From Neodiprion pinetum (lineage: Eukaryota; Arthropoda; Insecta; Hymenoptera; Diprionidae): a DNA stretch of 64,000 nucleotides. The position numbers and the translations under genes were made by a program. The notes under the pieces were generated by a model. That model saw nothing but the letters and a program-made list of their open reading frames with translations, did no database searches and was not told where the DNA came from. The DNA is taken from contig NC_060234.1 in NCBI RefSeq assembly GCF_021155775.2, forward strand, positions 34,283,026 to 34,347,025, given 5' to 3'. Below, in pieces: positions 1-11,363 of the stretch; the first letter of the stretch is position 1; the number at the start of each line of letters is the position of its first letter.

Positions 1-659
1 GTACCTATGTTCGGATTTAATGATTCGCGTAAAGTCATTTTATACAGTTGTATATCCATTGCACGAGACGTCGGTCGAATTGACCTTTACGAAAGAATCT
101 TACATGGTTGTATTATTATTATTATTATTACTACTCCAGACAATCGGTCACAGTGACGGAATGCCGACTCCACTCGGAGCGGACGCAAGGCAGCAATTTA
201 GTCTGCGATAAAGTAGATTGGATTATTCATTTTTATTCATCTTTTTTGAAATATGAGCTCGTAGTCGTGCGCCTTTGAACCCTAATATAAGCCGCAATTT
301 TCTTTTCACGATTATTACCGACTCGACTGAATTTTCGCAAGAGTGCACACCGCCAACTCTCTCGTGTTCGCCATGAATCTCCTTTGGATCGATACAATCA
401 TGTTAGGAAAGTACACAAATCGAATTAAAAATATGCGCCTCTATAATACTCCTCGTAACGTGTGTATACCTATATTATACCTACATAGAGGTACCAAAAA
501 CGAGTCTGCTCACTCGGCCCTGTGACTCGAGCTTGCGACGTGACGTCATAAATAAATTCTTCGATCGATTGGGCAGTATCCTGTGGCAATTTAGCGACTG
601 CATGCGGAATGATATAACGGCAAGTAGGTCAGAGGCTGATTCTATCGAATTTAACGCAG
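1..659 (+). other. Upstream intron of the aldolase gene
   Basis: The first recognisable aldolase exon starts at 660 after an AG acceptor and already corresponds to about residue 78 of the protein. The exon or exons encoding the N-terminus, including the conserved GILAADES region, are not found here, so this stretch is read as intron. It holds a short ATT repeat near 110-130 and no convincing coding sequence. Confidence 0.6.
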
Positions 660-3481
660 GAGGTGATCAGTCAGCACGTTTCGGGCGTGATCCTCTTCCA
701 CGAGACTCTCTACCAGAAGGCCGACGACGGTACCCCGTTCGTAGAGCTTCTGCGTCAGCGCAACATCATCCCCGGTATCAAGGTCGACAAGGGCGTCGTT
801 CCCCTATTCGGTACCAAGGACGAATGCACCACCCAGGGTCTCGACGACCTCCAGGCACGCTGCATCCAGTACAAAAAGGACGGATGCGACTTCGCCAAGT
901 GGCGCTGCGTCCTCAAGATCACCAAGGACACACCCAGCAAACTCGCCATCCTGGAGAACGCCAACGTCCTCGCACGCTACGCCAGCATCTGCCAGAGCGC
1001 CCGCATCGTTCCCATCGTCGAGCCGGAAATCCTTCCCGACGGTGACCACGATCTTGCCCGTTGCCAACAGGTCACTGAGGAGGTACTCGCCGCCGTATAC
1101 AAGGTCAGTTATATGGGCTGTTGTAAAAGAGAGACACGAGCCGGGCTATTCGAAGGGTATTTCAAACTCGATGCCTTTTACACCGCGATGAAATCTTGTT
1201 ACCGCAACAAAAATCTGGCGGGGTCTTTTATAGATTGTTGTTAAGTCTCGGTCTTACCCTATCCGATGTTGGATTTCCGAATTTCCATCACAGGCGATCC
1301 TATCTGTCTGCACTATTGCATATACGAGACAAACTACCGATTTGAGCAATCTTCCAGCTCGTCAAAACTGTTACTTGACCCTATCCTTAGCAATCTTCTA
1401 CGTGAATAGTTCGCCTCGCAATCAGTCAGAGTTTGAATCAGATTTTATCGAATCGAGTACACATTCTCCGAACCTACGGTAGCAAAAACTGAGCTCAAAA
1501 ACACTGAGCTGCAAGATCTCCTGTACCTGGATACGTAGAAGAGCAACTAACAATAAGCGGAATTCCCGGCAAATCCTTATCCTTTTTTTCGTTCAACAGG
1601 CCCTCTCCGACCACCACGTTTACCTCGAGGGAACACTTTTGAAACCCAACATGGTCACTCCCGGTCAAAGCTGCCCGAAGAAAGCTTCGCCCCAGGAAAT
1701 CGCGGCCGCGACTGTAACGGCCCTCCAGCGCACCGTGCCACCAGCAGTCACTGGTGTCACCTTCTTGAGCGGTGGACAGTCGGAGGAGGAGGCTTCGGTT
1801 AATCTTGACGCGATCAACAAGTTCCCCGGAAAGAAACCCTGGGCTCTGACCTTCAGCTACGGACGTGCCCTTCAGGCTTCCGTCCTCCGCGCGTGGGCCG
1901 GCAAACCGGAACAAATCGCGGCCGGACAACAGGAACTGATCAAGAGAGCCAAGGTACGGAATTGCTTTTCATCTGGCTTCAATTCAGGTTGCTAATCTGC
2001 CACGTTGTACATTCAAACGCAATTACTTTCCCGCTCAGAAAATTCACTTTGCTGATATCACAGTAGCGTATAGAATTTACTTAAAGCTGTGAAAACATTT
2101 TTTGTAAATACGCTTGAATGCTATAGAAGCTTTGCAGAAAACGCTTTCTCTCTCTACTCGTTATAATGATGTATATTAGTGAGAATTGCAATTCGCAACT
2201 TGTCGCACAATTTTACGTGTTGGTTCGCTGTACTTCTGAACTGAATTTTCACTGCACGGTTTTGAAAATCGTTCTCTCAATTAAAACAAACTCGTTCGAA
2301 ATTCAAATATTTGGCAAAAAAAAAAAAAAAAAGATCTCAGCTCAGTTTTGCGATTTTCGATAATTTCCGAACGTCAAAATTTTCTCCCATAAATTAAACG
2401 ACAAAAACTAACGAAACTAATATACGTTCGTACGATGAATTTATCAAACATTTGTACGTTCATTTGTATCTTACATAGTATGTTGGATAACCAGCAGCCT
2501 TTTTAATCACCCACACGGTGAAAGCAGAAATAGCTTTGTAAATAATCAACAAGCTTGTGTGAAATAATTCGATGTATACAAGTGATTTTTTCTCTTCACA
2601 TCTTTTTTAATTCTTATTTACTGATTTTTTCTGCTTATCTCAATATTAAAAAAGAAACCCTCCAGGCTAATGATCGTAGTAATACGATTGACGACTATAT
2701 TTTACTAGCATTTACTTAATAGCATGTCGCATGGTTTTATTACTTTTCTGTGTGACTGACACGCTGTATATAGGCGAACGGCGCAGCTTGTCAAGGCAAA
2801 TACGTTGCGGGCAGTATTTCGAGTAAAGCTGCAGGTTCCTCGCTCTTCGTCAAATCACACGCCTACTAATTTTTGCGACAAGTCCTTCCGTTCCGCACCG
2901 TAACTGTATATCACAAGCAGGCAAGTAAATAGCTATGCTAAATTGTATTTGAACAATATTTCAGGATCGATTGTGAAACCCTGCCACGGAGAATACAAAT
3001 TTCATCTTTCTTGCATCTTCAACAGTTTGCAACATAAGTTAAACCCGAAAGTCTGTCAAGTTTGGTATAAAAAAAAAAAAAAAAAAATCCACTTTCTCAA
3101 CAATATTTCGCGTTCGATGGAAAATCCAGTTTTCTTTCAAATATTTCACAAATTTTTAAAACATATTTCGAATTGTTGGAAATGCTTATGGATACCCCAT
3201 ATGTGTGGTTTGTAGTTTCAGTTTCACACGCTTTTAGCATTATACATGTAGATTTGATGTAATTGTAGTGAATAGCTTTACTCCGTAGAAGATTATTTCT
3301 ATATGCCGCAGTTGAAAAATTTGTAATATATATCAAATATTACAACAATCACGAATCAAAGTTTAATAATAAAATAATTTTCAAACAGGCCAACAGCGAC
3401 GCAGCTCAAGGAAAATACGCCGGTGGAGTAACTGGAGTAGCGGGTGACGCTGGTCTTTTCGTAGCCAATCATGCGTACTAA
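660..3481 (+). CDS. Ald: Fructose-bisphosphate aldolase, class I (5' partial, two alternative C-termini)
   Basis: This glycolytic enzyme cleaves fructose 1,6-bisphosphate to glyceraldehyde 3-phosphate and dihydroxyacetone phosphate in the cytosol. Exons read from the sequence are 660-1103 (SGVILFHETLYQKADDG, IKVDKGVVPLFG and CDFAKWRCVLKI blocks), 1600-1953 (EGTLLKPNMV with the Schiff-base lysine, then TGVTFLSGGQSEEEA and SYGRALQASVLRAW), and then either 2774-2869 or 3389-3481. All junctions are phase 0. About 77 N-terminal residues lie in exons left of the window. Both terminal exons end in HAY and a stop; the C-terminal tyrosine is functionally important in this family. Family identity is unambiguous. 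The only uncertainty is the exact exon 1 acceptor (659 or 662). Confidence 0.97.
2774..2869 (+). CDS. Ald: Aldolase alternative terminal exon a
   Basis: It encodes 31 residues starting ANGAACQGKY and ending LFVKSHAY followed by TAA. It lies behind a TATATAG acceptor, in phase 0 with the donor at 1954. It replaces exon b and carries a cysteine and several serines that exon b lacks. Drosophila aldolase is known to use alternative 3' exons, so this is most likely an isoform exon rather than a relic: the frame and the conserved HAY end are intact. Confidence 0.88.
   Translation, partial: ANGAACQGKYVAGSISSKAAGSSLFVKSHAY
3389..3481 (+). CDS. Ald: Aldolase alternative terminal exon b
   Basis: It encodes 30 residues starting ANSDAAQGKY and ending LFVANHAY followed by TAA, behind a CAAACAG acceptor, phase 0. 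Its ending (VANHAY) is the more common form among animal aldolases. Splicing to this exon skips exon a. The 3' UTR follows, with AATAAA-like signals around 3975. Confidence 0.9.
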   Translation, partial: ANSDAAQGKYAGGVTGVAGDAGLFVANHAY

Positions 3482-6096
3482 TTTATAAACGCTATCAAGA
3501 ACACAGTTGATGAATATTACCTCGCGCAATCATCGCCACGACATCCGCGGAAAAGGAAGTAATTTATTACGTTAAAAATATAGAAACATCTGCATGAGAA
3601 CAAACGACGAAATGTAAGAAAAAACGGAAACATCGATGGTTTATAATAACAAGAGAAAAATAAAACAAGTAAATGTACTTGGAGTTGAAGGAGAATATAA
3701 AGAATAGGAAAAGTTGCGATGTATGTCATGTATGATTATTATAAAGCTTGAATGTCATCTGGTCATCATGCGCAGCGCTTGATCGCACGTCAATAACTAT
3801 TCCAAAGTTCTACGCTACCGTTGACGCAGTTATAAAATGATATATACGTATTATATGCACACGATACGATGTGTTAATGAATGTAATAGTTTCGTGTGAT
3901 AACAGAGACAAAAAAAAAAAAAAAACCAACAACAAAAACACAGTAACAACAACAAAATCAATGAGAATTATTTAAATAAATGAAGAAACTGAAGGGATTC
4001 GTTGAAACAAATTATGAAGCGTATTTTAATAGCTCCGCTTCAGCGAGATATATCTCAATATATTAATTCCCATTAATGCATTACATACAATAGCAATTCA
4101 TTGATGTGTTAAGTTATTTAAATTTGAAGCAAAACGTATATATTGTCAATGTTGTTACTGTATTCTACGTGTAAAAAAAATAATAATAACAATAATACTG
4201 AAAACTTATAAATGTTGTTTGTTAGCCGACGAATTATATTATATTACATGATACATTATAATCTAACTATTACGTCACACTACATAAATATTCTGATTAT
4301 AAGTAATATATAATATTTAAAGTATCTCGCATATATCGATGTTATCTGATATTGTCATTGTAATCTAGGTCACCAAATACACTGTGGAGGGTTTAAAAAA
4401 ACTGAAAAAAAAACACCAAAAAACAACAGAAAAACGCTGTTTAAATTGCCCCGTATACTTTCTTTTCATAACACCTCGCGGCAACCGTTCATGTTCGTTA
4501 TTTTTATACGTTTTCGTTACACCCATTATACTCGCGTTAATTGATGTCCGCGTAACACGCGACGCTCCCAAATATAAATAATTAATTAGTCCGTACGACA
4601 TGTAATTCGTTTGGGTTCCTCCCATTTCGTCGACGTCAGGAGCCTCTGGGAACTCCCGAAGGGAACGGTGAACTTAAAATTTATTCAACATTTTTACGCA
4701 GTGCTAATAGTCTGACACTTCATTTTCACAGGTAAATTTTCTTTTTCTCATCTTTCCTCTGCTCCTTCACATTCGACAACAGTCACGAGCTTAATTATTC
4801 GACTATTCACGTGTTACGTATATGTACATACATATGCACATTAAAAGGGATTCACATTTTACTCTTTACTCTTTGCCCGAATCGTTAAAAAATTAGTACT
4901 GAATACGAATTGTGAAAAAACATTGCATTGAATTATGGAACATAACGGATGACGGTAGAAATAGTAATATTCTATCGGAATACGTGAAATAAAAATCCAG
5001 AAAACGCTAACTAACCATTCAGGCAATATAATGATACATAATAATATTCAGTCAATTAATTCTGATACACGCATTTGCTTGTATCAACGAAAGCTTTTAG
5101 TTCACCAAAAATACTCATTGAAGATCATAATAATGATCTAAAAGTGGGAACTGATAGATATTAATACAGCTCGTTCTTCTCGTTACATATACTTTTTCGT
5201 TATTTGAAAAATATGCTTTCGCTAAAGTCATTAAAAACTGTATTCATTTATTAAAAAAACTTTGCGCCATGGATTATTTTCTTTGTTTATATCTTCGTGT
5301 TATTGTTAGCAACTAGGCTCAAAAAGAAAAATTTTCATACGAAGAAATAGTTTGTTTTTTCCGTTGGAATATCGTCCATAGTGGAGAAATTTTCAGGCTT
5401 TTCGACTTCTGAGATGAAATATTATTTATTTACAAGTAATGAATTTGAACCGTGCAACCCGTAAATCCATATTGCCAGATGCATAGACAAACACAATTTT
5501 TAGTACACATCATTCAATTATATTCCAGATGAAAATATTGCATTAAGAAATTGGGGTCTCATTAGACCCCACGCGCTTACTGGCTATACGAAGCTGATGC
5601 GTCTAATAAAGGGGAGTAAACCAAAAAAACCGGTTTCATACCAACACAGTCTCTTTTTCATCTGGAAGTTTATGCCCTTACAATTCTTAAACAGCTGGTA
5701 CAGTAAAAATTTCGGATTTCTGTCTTGAGTATTTACGGCTCGCCGAGAAAAGAATCAACAGTTTGAAATGTTCGAATCCCACTACACCGCATCCTTCCTA
5801 GCCTTCTCTCTCTGCATCTCCATCTCACAAACAGTCTCTCCTTCCATACGATGCAGACGCATACATACACTCGGTATAACACGATGGCAGTAACTGCCGT
5901 GAGCAACGGGAATCTGGATTCATACATGGAAGAAGGTTGCCGGCGGCGATGTGTAGCAAAATTGACGGTGTAGGACGGGCGAATAAATCGAATCGTGTAA
6001 ACCATGGCCCAAAGTGGATCGTTCTGACAACGATTAACAGCGTGCGTTAGTTACTTCGTCAATCTAGGCATCTCCGATGCTCGAGGCAAACCCGAA
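3482..6096. other. Aldolase 3' UTR and spacer to SLX1
   Basis: AT-rich, with A-rich low complexity at 3909-3960 and several AATAAA signals. No convincing exon was seen. A short inverted repeat occurs at 5525-5665. The last 300 bases before the SLX1 start are presumably its promoter and 5' leader. Confidence 0.6.
5525..5665. repeat. Short inverted repeat, possibly a small MITE
   Basis: CCAGATGAAAA at 5525 is repeated in inverted orientation as TTTTCATCTGG ending near 5665. Close to the left arm is a second small palindrome (GGGGTCT, AGACCCC) around 5552-5570. The flanks show no clear duplication, so mobility is only a possibility. Confidence 0.3.
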
Positions 6097-7680
6097 ATGG
6101 AAAATCCGGACGTGGTCGAGCATTTCTACGGCGTTTACCTTCTCTACTGCACCAACCCGAAGTACAAGGGCAGAATCTATATCGGTTACACCGTGGATCC
6201 GAACCGCCGGATCAAACAGCATAACGCGGGAAAACAGTTCGGCGGAGCTTGGCGGACCAGCAATAAGGGACCATGGTAAACCTAACCTCACTTTGAACGC
6301 TTTTACTCATCTCCCATCCGTAGCAACTTTTTCCAGAGATATAGAGCGGTAGACTGATGCATGCAAAGTTTTTATGTTTGGTTTGAACAGTGAGCGGCAA
6401 AGCGAACGCAACGCAATTGAGATTTAACTGAAGAAATGAAGAATCGAGAAACGCGCTCGATCTTACCAACGGAGAAAAACGAACGTGCTTGTTTGGAGTT
6501 AACAGATTTTCAAAACTTCAACATTTTAAACACGTTAGAATTGAACAATTTCTTTAATATAGAAAGCAGATAATTGTATTTGTAGATACGAAGTTATAGC
6601 ATATAGCGGATTCACATTCTTATTGCAATATTATCGTTATCATCTACGAATTGATAACATGTATTTCAGATAATTAGAATTAGTTGCAAAGAATGCATTG
6701 TTGAACACCGTATTTCGAGAAATTTTCAATAAAAATAACAAACATTTGCTAGAACTCCCAGACATTTTCCTCTTTTTCAACACAAATCGGCGTGTACCTC
6801 GTACGGAGTTGCTGGAATAACTATAAGTATTAGTACAAATAAAAATCGCACGATATTTCTGCAGCTTTGTAAAAGATTGTTAACTCTGTATAATACAACT
6901 CTAATCTTCAACGGTGACAATCTAATATCTTCTAATTTTTATTCAGGACGATGGTGATGATTATCCACGGATTTCCCAACGACATTTCAGCTCTCCGGGT
7001 AAGCAAACAACGACGTGCATTGAAAATAGTCCACATTGCCGCTGTAACGTCGCAAGAACCTTTAAATAAATATGATATTCATGCAGTTCGAGTGGGCTTG
7101 GCAGCATCCGGATATCAGTCGACGATTGAAGCACGTCCCGCGTAAAAAGTCAGGTCAGAATAGTTTCGATTACCACTTGATGGTGCTGGGAGAAATGCTG
7201 AGAGTCGGACCTTGGTCTCGACTACCGCTGACCGTTCGTTGGCTGGCGCCCCATTTCGCGAAGGATTTCCCAGCCGAGCGATGCCCCCCGATGCACATGC
7301 CTTTGGTATACGGCAAAGTGATCCCGAAGAAGGTGCAGCGAGGCGAGGGCGGAACAAAGAACAGGAATAAAGATGCTTTCCCTGAGGACACGGATGCTTC
7401 CGGAAGTGCAGGGGGGCTGCTTTGTTCGCTCTGCAAGAACCTGTTGGAGCCAAACGAAAAGCTGACTTGCGTTAACCCGACGTGCACGCTGGTGAGTCAC
7501 TTGGTTTGTCTGGCGAAGAGGTTCAGGAACGACGGGATGATTTTACCGGTAGAAGGAACGTGTCCTGCCTGCCGGATCAATATTCTATGGGGGGATTTGA
7601 TTAGGAAGATGAAAGGCTGCTACCAAGACTTGGCCGAGGCGGCAAACGCCGAAAGTGATTCCGATATCAGTGATTTTTGA
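6097..7680 (+). CDS. slx1: Structure-specific endonuclease subunit SLX1
   Basis: This is the catalytic subunit of the SLX1-SLX4 nuclease, which cuts branched DNA such as Holliday junctions in the nucleus. Exons are 6097-6275, 6947-6998 and 7087-7680, encoding 274 aa, the usual length for the family. The GIY-YIG nuclease domain occupies about residues 8-90, with YGVY at 11-14, YIG at 28-30, arginines 37-38 and the catalytic glutamate at E79 in FEWAWQHP. A C-terminal RING/PHD-like zinc finger spans C190 to C239 (CxxC, CxxxxC, SHLVC, CPAC) and binds SLX4 in other species. The acidic tail ends DSDISDF. ATG 6097 is chosen because MENPDVVEHFYGVYLLY is the family N-terminus; an in-frame upstream start is not needed. 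Confidence 0.96.
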
Positions 7681-9817
7681 CACGTAATTAGACATAAGTA
7701 TAATCTTCTCACCCTCGGTTGATTTCCTGCACGTTAAATATTTCGCTTATTATTTATACTTTCGATACGTTCAACGAGCCAAGGACTTTCGTGCGAAGAG
7801 AATAGTCGCCGATTAATGATATTTTGAAGAATTGTTAATATCAAAATAGTACCCGTGCATTCGTGAGAAAAATTTCATTGTTTCTATTCTGATACAATTT
7901 CACACATATTTTCATAAGGAATTTGTATATATTATACTGTAATATAGGTAGAACCGTAGTTTTAATTAATCTTAAAAAATACACAAACTCGTGACTTTAC
8001 ATTGAACAGATCTTTAATCGACTATAAGACATCCTCTCGACTAACTGATTAATCCTAACTTTACTTACATAACTTCAAGTTTCGAGGGGGTCCCACTCAG
8101 GTAAATTCATCATCAGCGAATGATTGTTTCAATATACCTTTTGAATTTTGAATTATCTTTCATGACGGTTTCATGCATTTTTCTGCAAGTCATTCAGATC
8201 AAAGTATGAAAGAAAGTGATTTTCAAGAAAGCGTGGAGTAAAATCAGGCTCGACATTTCTCTCCAAGTGCCAACATTTTTCGAAAATAGATCTCTGTATC
8301 AAATATCGAGAAAATTTTGCCAAACCTTATAAATTTGAAATCAGATACTTATCACGAAGCTTAGCCTCTACATTTGATTTAGTAAATCCGCATAATCAGT
8401 AATTTGTAAATATTCTAGCCAGATCACAAAAATGTTCACGCAATATTAACTAGAATAAGTGTGAATGATAAATAAAAAATTAAATGCGAGCAAGCTAGAT
8501 TGATGAATGCAGTTTATTGTAAATAATTATTTAAATAAGTTATAGGAGTAAATGAATAAATAAATAGATAAATAAATGAATAAATAAATAAATGATACGT
8601 ATAAATAGTAGCGTTTAAAACTAAATGCCAAACTAACTTGTCGTATTTACAAATTCAATGCTTGTACACATTTCGACCTGTGTTATCGATTTTGAAATTG
8701 AATTTTCCCGAAAAAGGCATTTCGCCCGAGGCACCTATGCCTGGCATCCATGTATACGTACATATGACAAAATATTTGTACATTTCATTGACCAATTTTT
8801 TGGTTCACCTAACGTTAACCGTTTTTTTTTCCTCTAACTGTAGTTCTTCATATATGTTCTCGGAAATACTTTCTAACACAAGAATGTCGTCTTTACAATG
8901 ACAGAACCTTGCCCCCCCCCCCTCAAGTTTCTATACATATTTGCAGAAGTGTAAAGCACACCGCGATCGCGACCCTCGAATTATCTCAAACGGAACATGC
9001 TAACACTTCGAACAAATAAAACGAGTAAGTGTAAGTAACTGTACCCATTTTCAATGTCCCACAGAGAAAACTAGGGTAATTAATCATTCAACGTGGGATT
9101 GAACATTCAAAGTAGGACCCTTGTTCTCTTTTATATCTGTAATTGTAGGTACACCAGAGTGCAGAGGTGTAAATAATTCAGGTGTACTGCAGTTGCGCAT
9201 ACCAATTATCAGGCATCATCCAAGAGGAAATTACGCATCTCAAACCACATTTGACACAGATAGTGCACCTCGTCATTTTTGTAGTGGGTGATTAGTACGC
9301 CAAGTTGATCGGGTGGGTCAGGAAACGACTGTAGTGAGCGAGGAAAGTGATCCACTTACCGTATAAAAATATCGATCGCTATGCCGCGTCTCATTCTGTT
9401 TACAAATTATTTGGCTACTTTTGATTTATAGCTTAAGGATTTTTCTCCCTCAAAATGACCCTTTCGCAATATTTTCCCAAAATATATGATATACTGCAAT
9501 TGATAAACCGCGCGTCTAAACCGAATGGCGATAAATTTCGCGAAATTAAAGGAAATACAAGCATCACTTACATATTATGCATAAAGGCATATTTGGCACG
9601 TATAAATTACAGCTAAACGATCACCCAATATTCAGCGATCAAGTATCTATCCAATTAGAATGCGGTATAAACGGGTCAAAAACGTCGCTAATTTACTCGT
9701 CGGCGTGCACACGGCTATTTGAATAAAATGACATCAATGGATTTGAAACTCCGAAGCGTGGGTGACCGTTATTTGCACTTTGCTCTCGGTGTTCAGGCTT
9801 CTCTTTGATTTCAAATT
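7681..9817. other. Spacer between SLX1 and a minus-strand secreted-protein gene
   Basis: Contains the probable SLX1 3' UTR, an AAATAA-type tetranucleotide repeat (8549-8594) and a C-homopolymer near 8912. No exon was recognised on either strand. Confidence 0.55.
8549..8594. repeat. AAAT/AATG microsatellite
   Basis: Runs of AAATAAAT with interspersed GATA and GAAT variants; an imperfect tetranucleotide array of about 46 bases. Confidence 0.7.
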
Positions 9818-10494
9818 CTACAAAAGTCCCCCCGTGTAGTCGTCGTCTCCGCCATAATCGTCGTAATAGTCTGCGCCTGGAGGAACGAATATTCCTCCCA
9901 GGAACCCGGAAAGATTCTCTCCCATTCCCATCGCTGAGGCCACTCCGAATACAAACCGCATCACCACAAGTCGAACAAAGTTCACCACGTTTGTCTCCCT
10001 GGTCTGGAGGGCGAGCTGCTTCGTCTTCTTCTTCGTTTTTCCCTCCCCAAGTTCGATCTAACCAGATAATTGACTTTCAAAATCGAACAAATTTATACGT
10101 ATTTTTACTGCCGAGCAAAATTATCTTCTTTATACCCTGAACACGTTCGAATCGACTTATTTTCCAAGATTGAGGTACGAGTATAGGTTTCATTGAATTT
10201 CACACTCTACATGCAAATTAAACTGGTTTGCTACAATCAATGGATAAAAATGGTCTACAAGTATTGAAGCGGCTGACTTATTAAAGTGTCGTGAAAATGT
10301 TTCTAGAAAATAATATCAGAGTCAATATGAAAAATAGTTTGTTGAAATTAAACCGAGTTGAAACTTTTGCCTTGAAACTTCCAACCCCAACTACAGAATA
10401 TGATCGAACCATTGATGAATAAATAACAATTAGTATGCGTGCTCACCGTTAGTAAAACGAACAGAAGAACCAAAAGCGATGATCTGATCTTCAT
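9818..10494 (-). CDS. Small secreted protein with acidic Tyr/Asp/Gly tail (95 aa)
   Basis: Two exons are supported on the minus strand: 10494-10447 (16 codons) and 10057-9818 (79 codons plus TAG), joined in phase 0 by GTGAGC and a GGTTAG acceptor. The N-terminus MKIRSSLLVLLFVLLT is a strong signal peptide that spans the splice. A basic stretch follows (GEGKTKKKTKQ), then a conserved-looking core with RLVVMRFVFGVASAMGMGEN and GGIFVPPGAD, and an acidic tail of YYDDYGGDDDYTGG. There are no cysteines in the mature part. I do not recognise the family. The GxFVPPGAD motif looks constrained, and a role in the extracellular or cuticular space is an inference from the signal peptide and composition only. 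Confidence 0.75.
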
Positions 10495-10964
10495 GTTTGC
10501 TGATCTAAAGCTCCGCAATGAGCGAGTATCGATGAGAATTGATTGTCAGTCGAAATATATGAGACCAGGAACTGCAGTTTCCGCCGGTTTTTATTGCTGG
10601 TTGTTCTGGTCGAGGAAAGCGAGGAAAGTCGACTATTCGTTCACGCACCACCGAGGCTCGAGTAAAATTGATCAGATTTAAACGTCAACGGAATATATCG
10701 CGGTGTGAAGCTTTGAGCAAGGAGTAACCAAAACGCTGATTGGCTGCACACTCCGTACAGAATGAACCGACTGACTATGATCGTATACGAGAGAAGGCTG
10801 AGGCTCGCTAACGGGATCCACTAATAAAAAAAAGAAAGAACGAAGGAGACATTCAGGCCGAACCAAAGCACGTGATGAACGACGTCGTGACAACAACGTG
10901 GGGCTTTCGGGGTGCCATTTGCAAACCTACCGATCGTGTCTCAAGATATTCTAATGATTTTTTT

Positions 10965-11363
10965 CAGGGTTCTTACGCTTTTTGGAACCTGAAATTCCCT
11001 GACTTTTCCAGGTGCTCCAGCCTGAGAACAGGGTTTTTTTCCAGTAACCTTCCAAGAAATATGCCGCTGATTAATGACAATTTTTTTGCATGTTAATACC
11101 AATACCTTCAATATTACCCAGTAATTAATTTACTGTTCGACTACTAATTTACAAACAACAGCCAGCGATTTTCAGTAAGATAAAAACGAAAGGAGGTTTG
11201 ATATCAAGTAATGTACGTATAAGAACGATTTTATTTCTTCAAGAAACTTAAAATTCCAGTCTTATTTTCGAAATTCCCTGACTTTACCCTGACTTTTCCC
11301 TGCTGTAAGAAACTCCCTGAGTTTTCTCGGTTTTCCAGGTTTTCCCTGTGCGTACAAACCCTG
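10965..11363. mobile_element. Non-autonomous hAT-like element (MITE)
   Basis: Begins CAGGGTTCTTACGC and ends with the inverse GCGTACAAACCCTG. Subterminal copies of TTCCCTGACTTTTCC occur near both ends. CAGGG termini with this subterminal text are typical of animal hAT elements. It is 399 bp with no coding capacity. I could not find a matching 8-bp target duplication, so the copy is probably old. Confidence 0.7.

Noticed and set aside
804..1067. Long open frames on the minus strand and in other frames across the aldolase exons
   Set aside because: They overlap a certain conserved exon and arise from its GC-rich codon bias.
7115..7500. Three minus-strand open frames of 92-112 aa over the SLX1 last exon
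   Set aside because: Shadows of the SLX1 coding strand, with no family resemblance.
9805..10140. A 111-aa plus-strand open frame rich in Ser/Arg/Pro
   Set aside because: It is the antisense of the reconstructed secreted-protein exon, which has a signal peptide and good splice sites.
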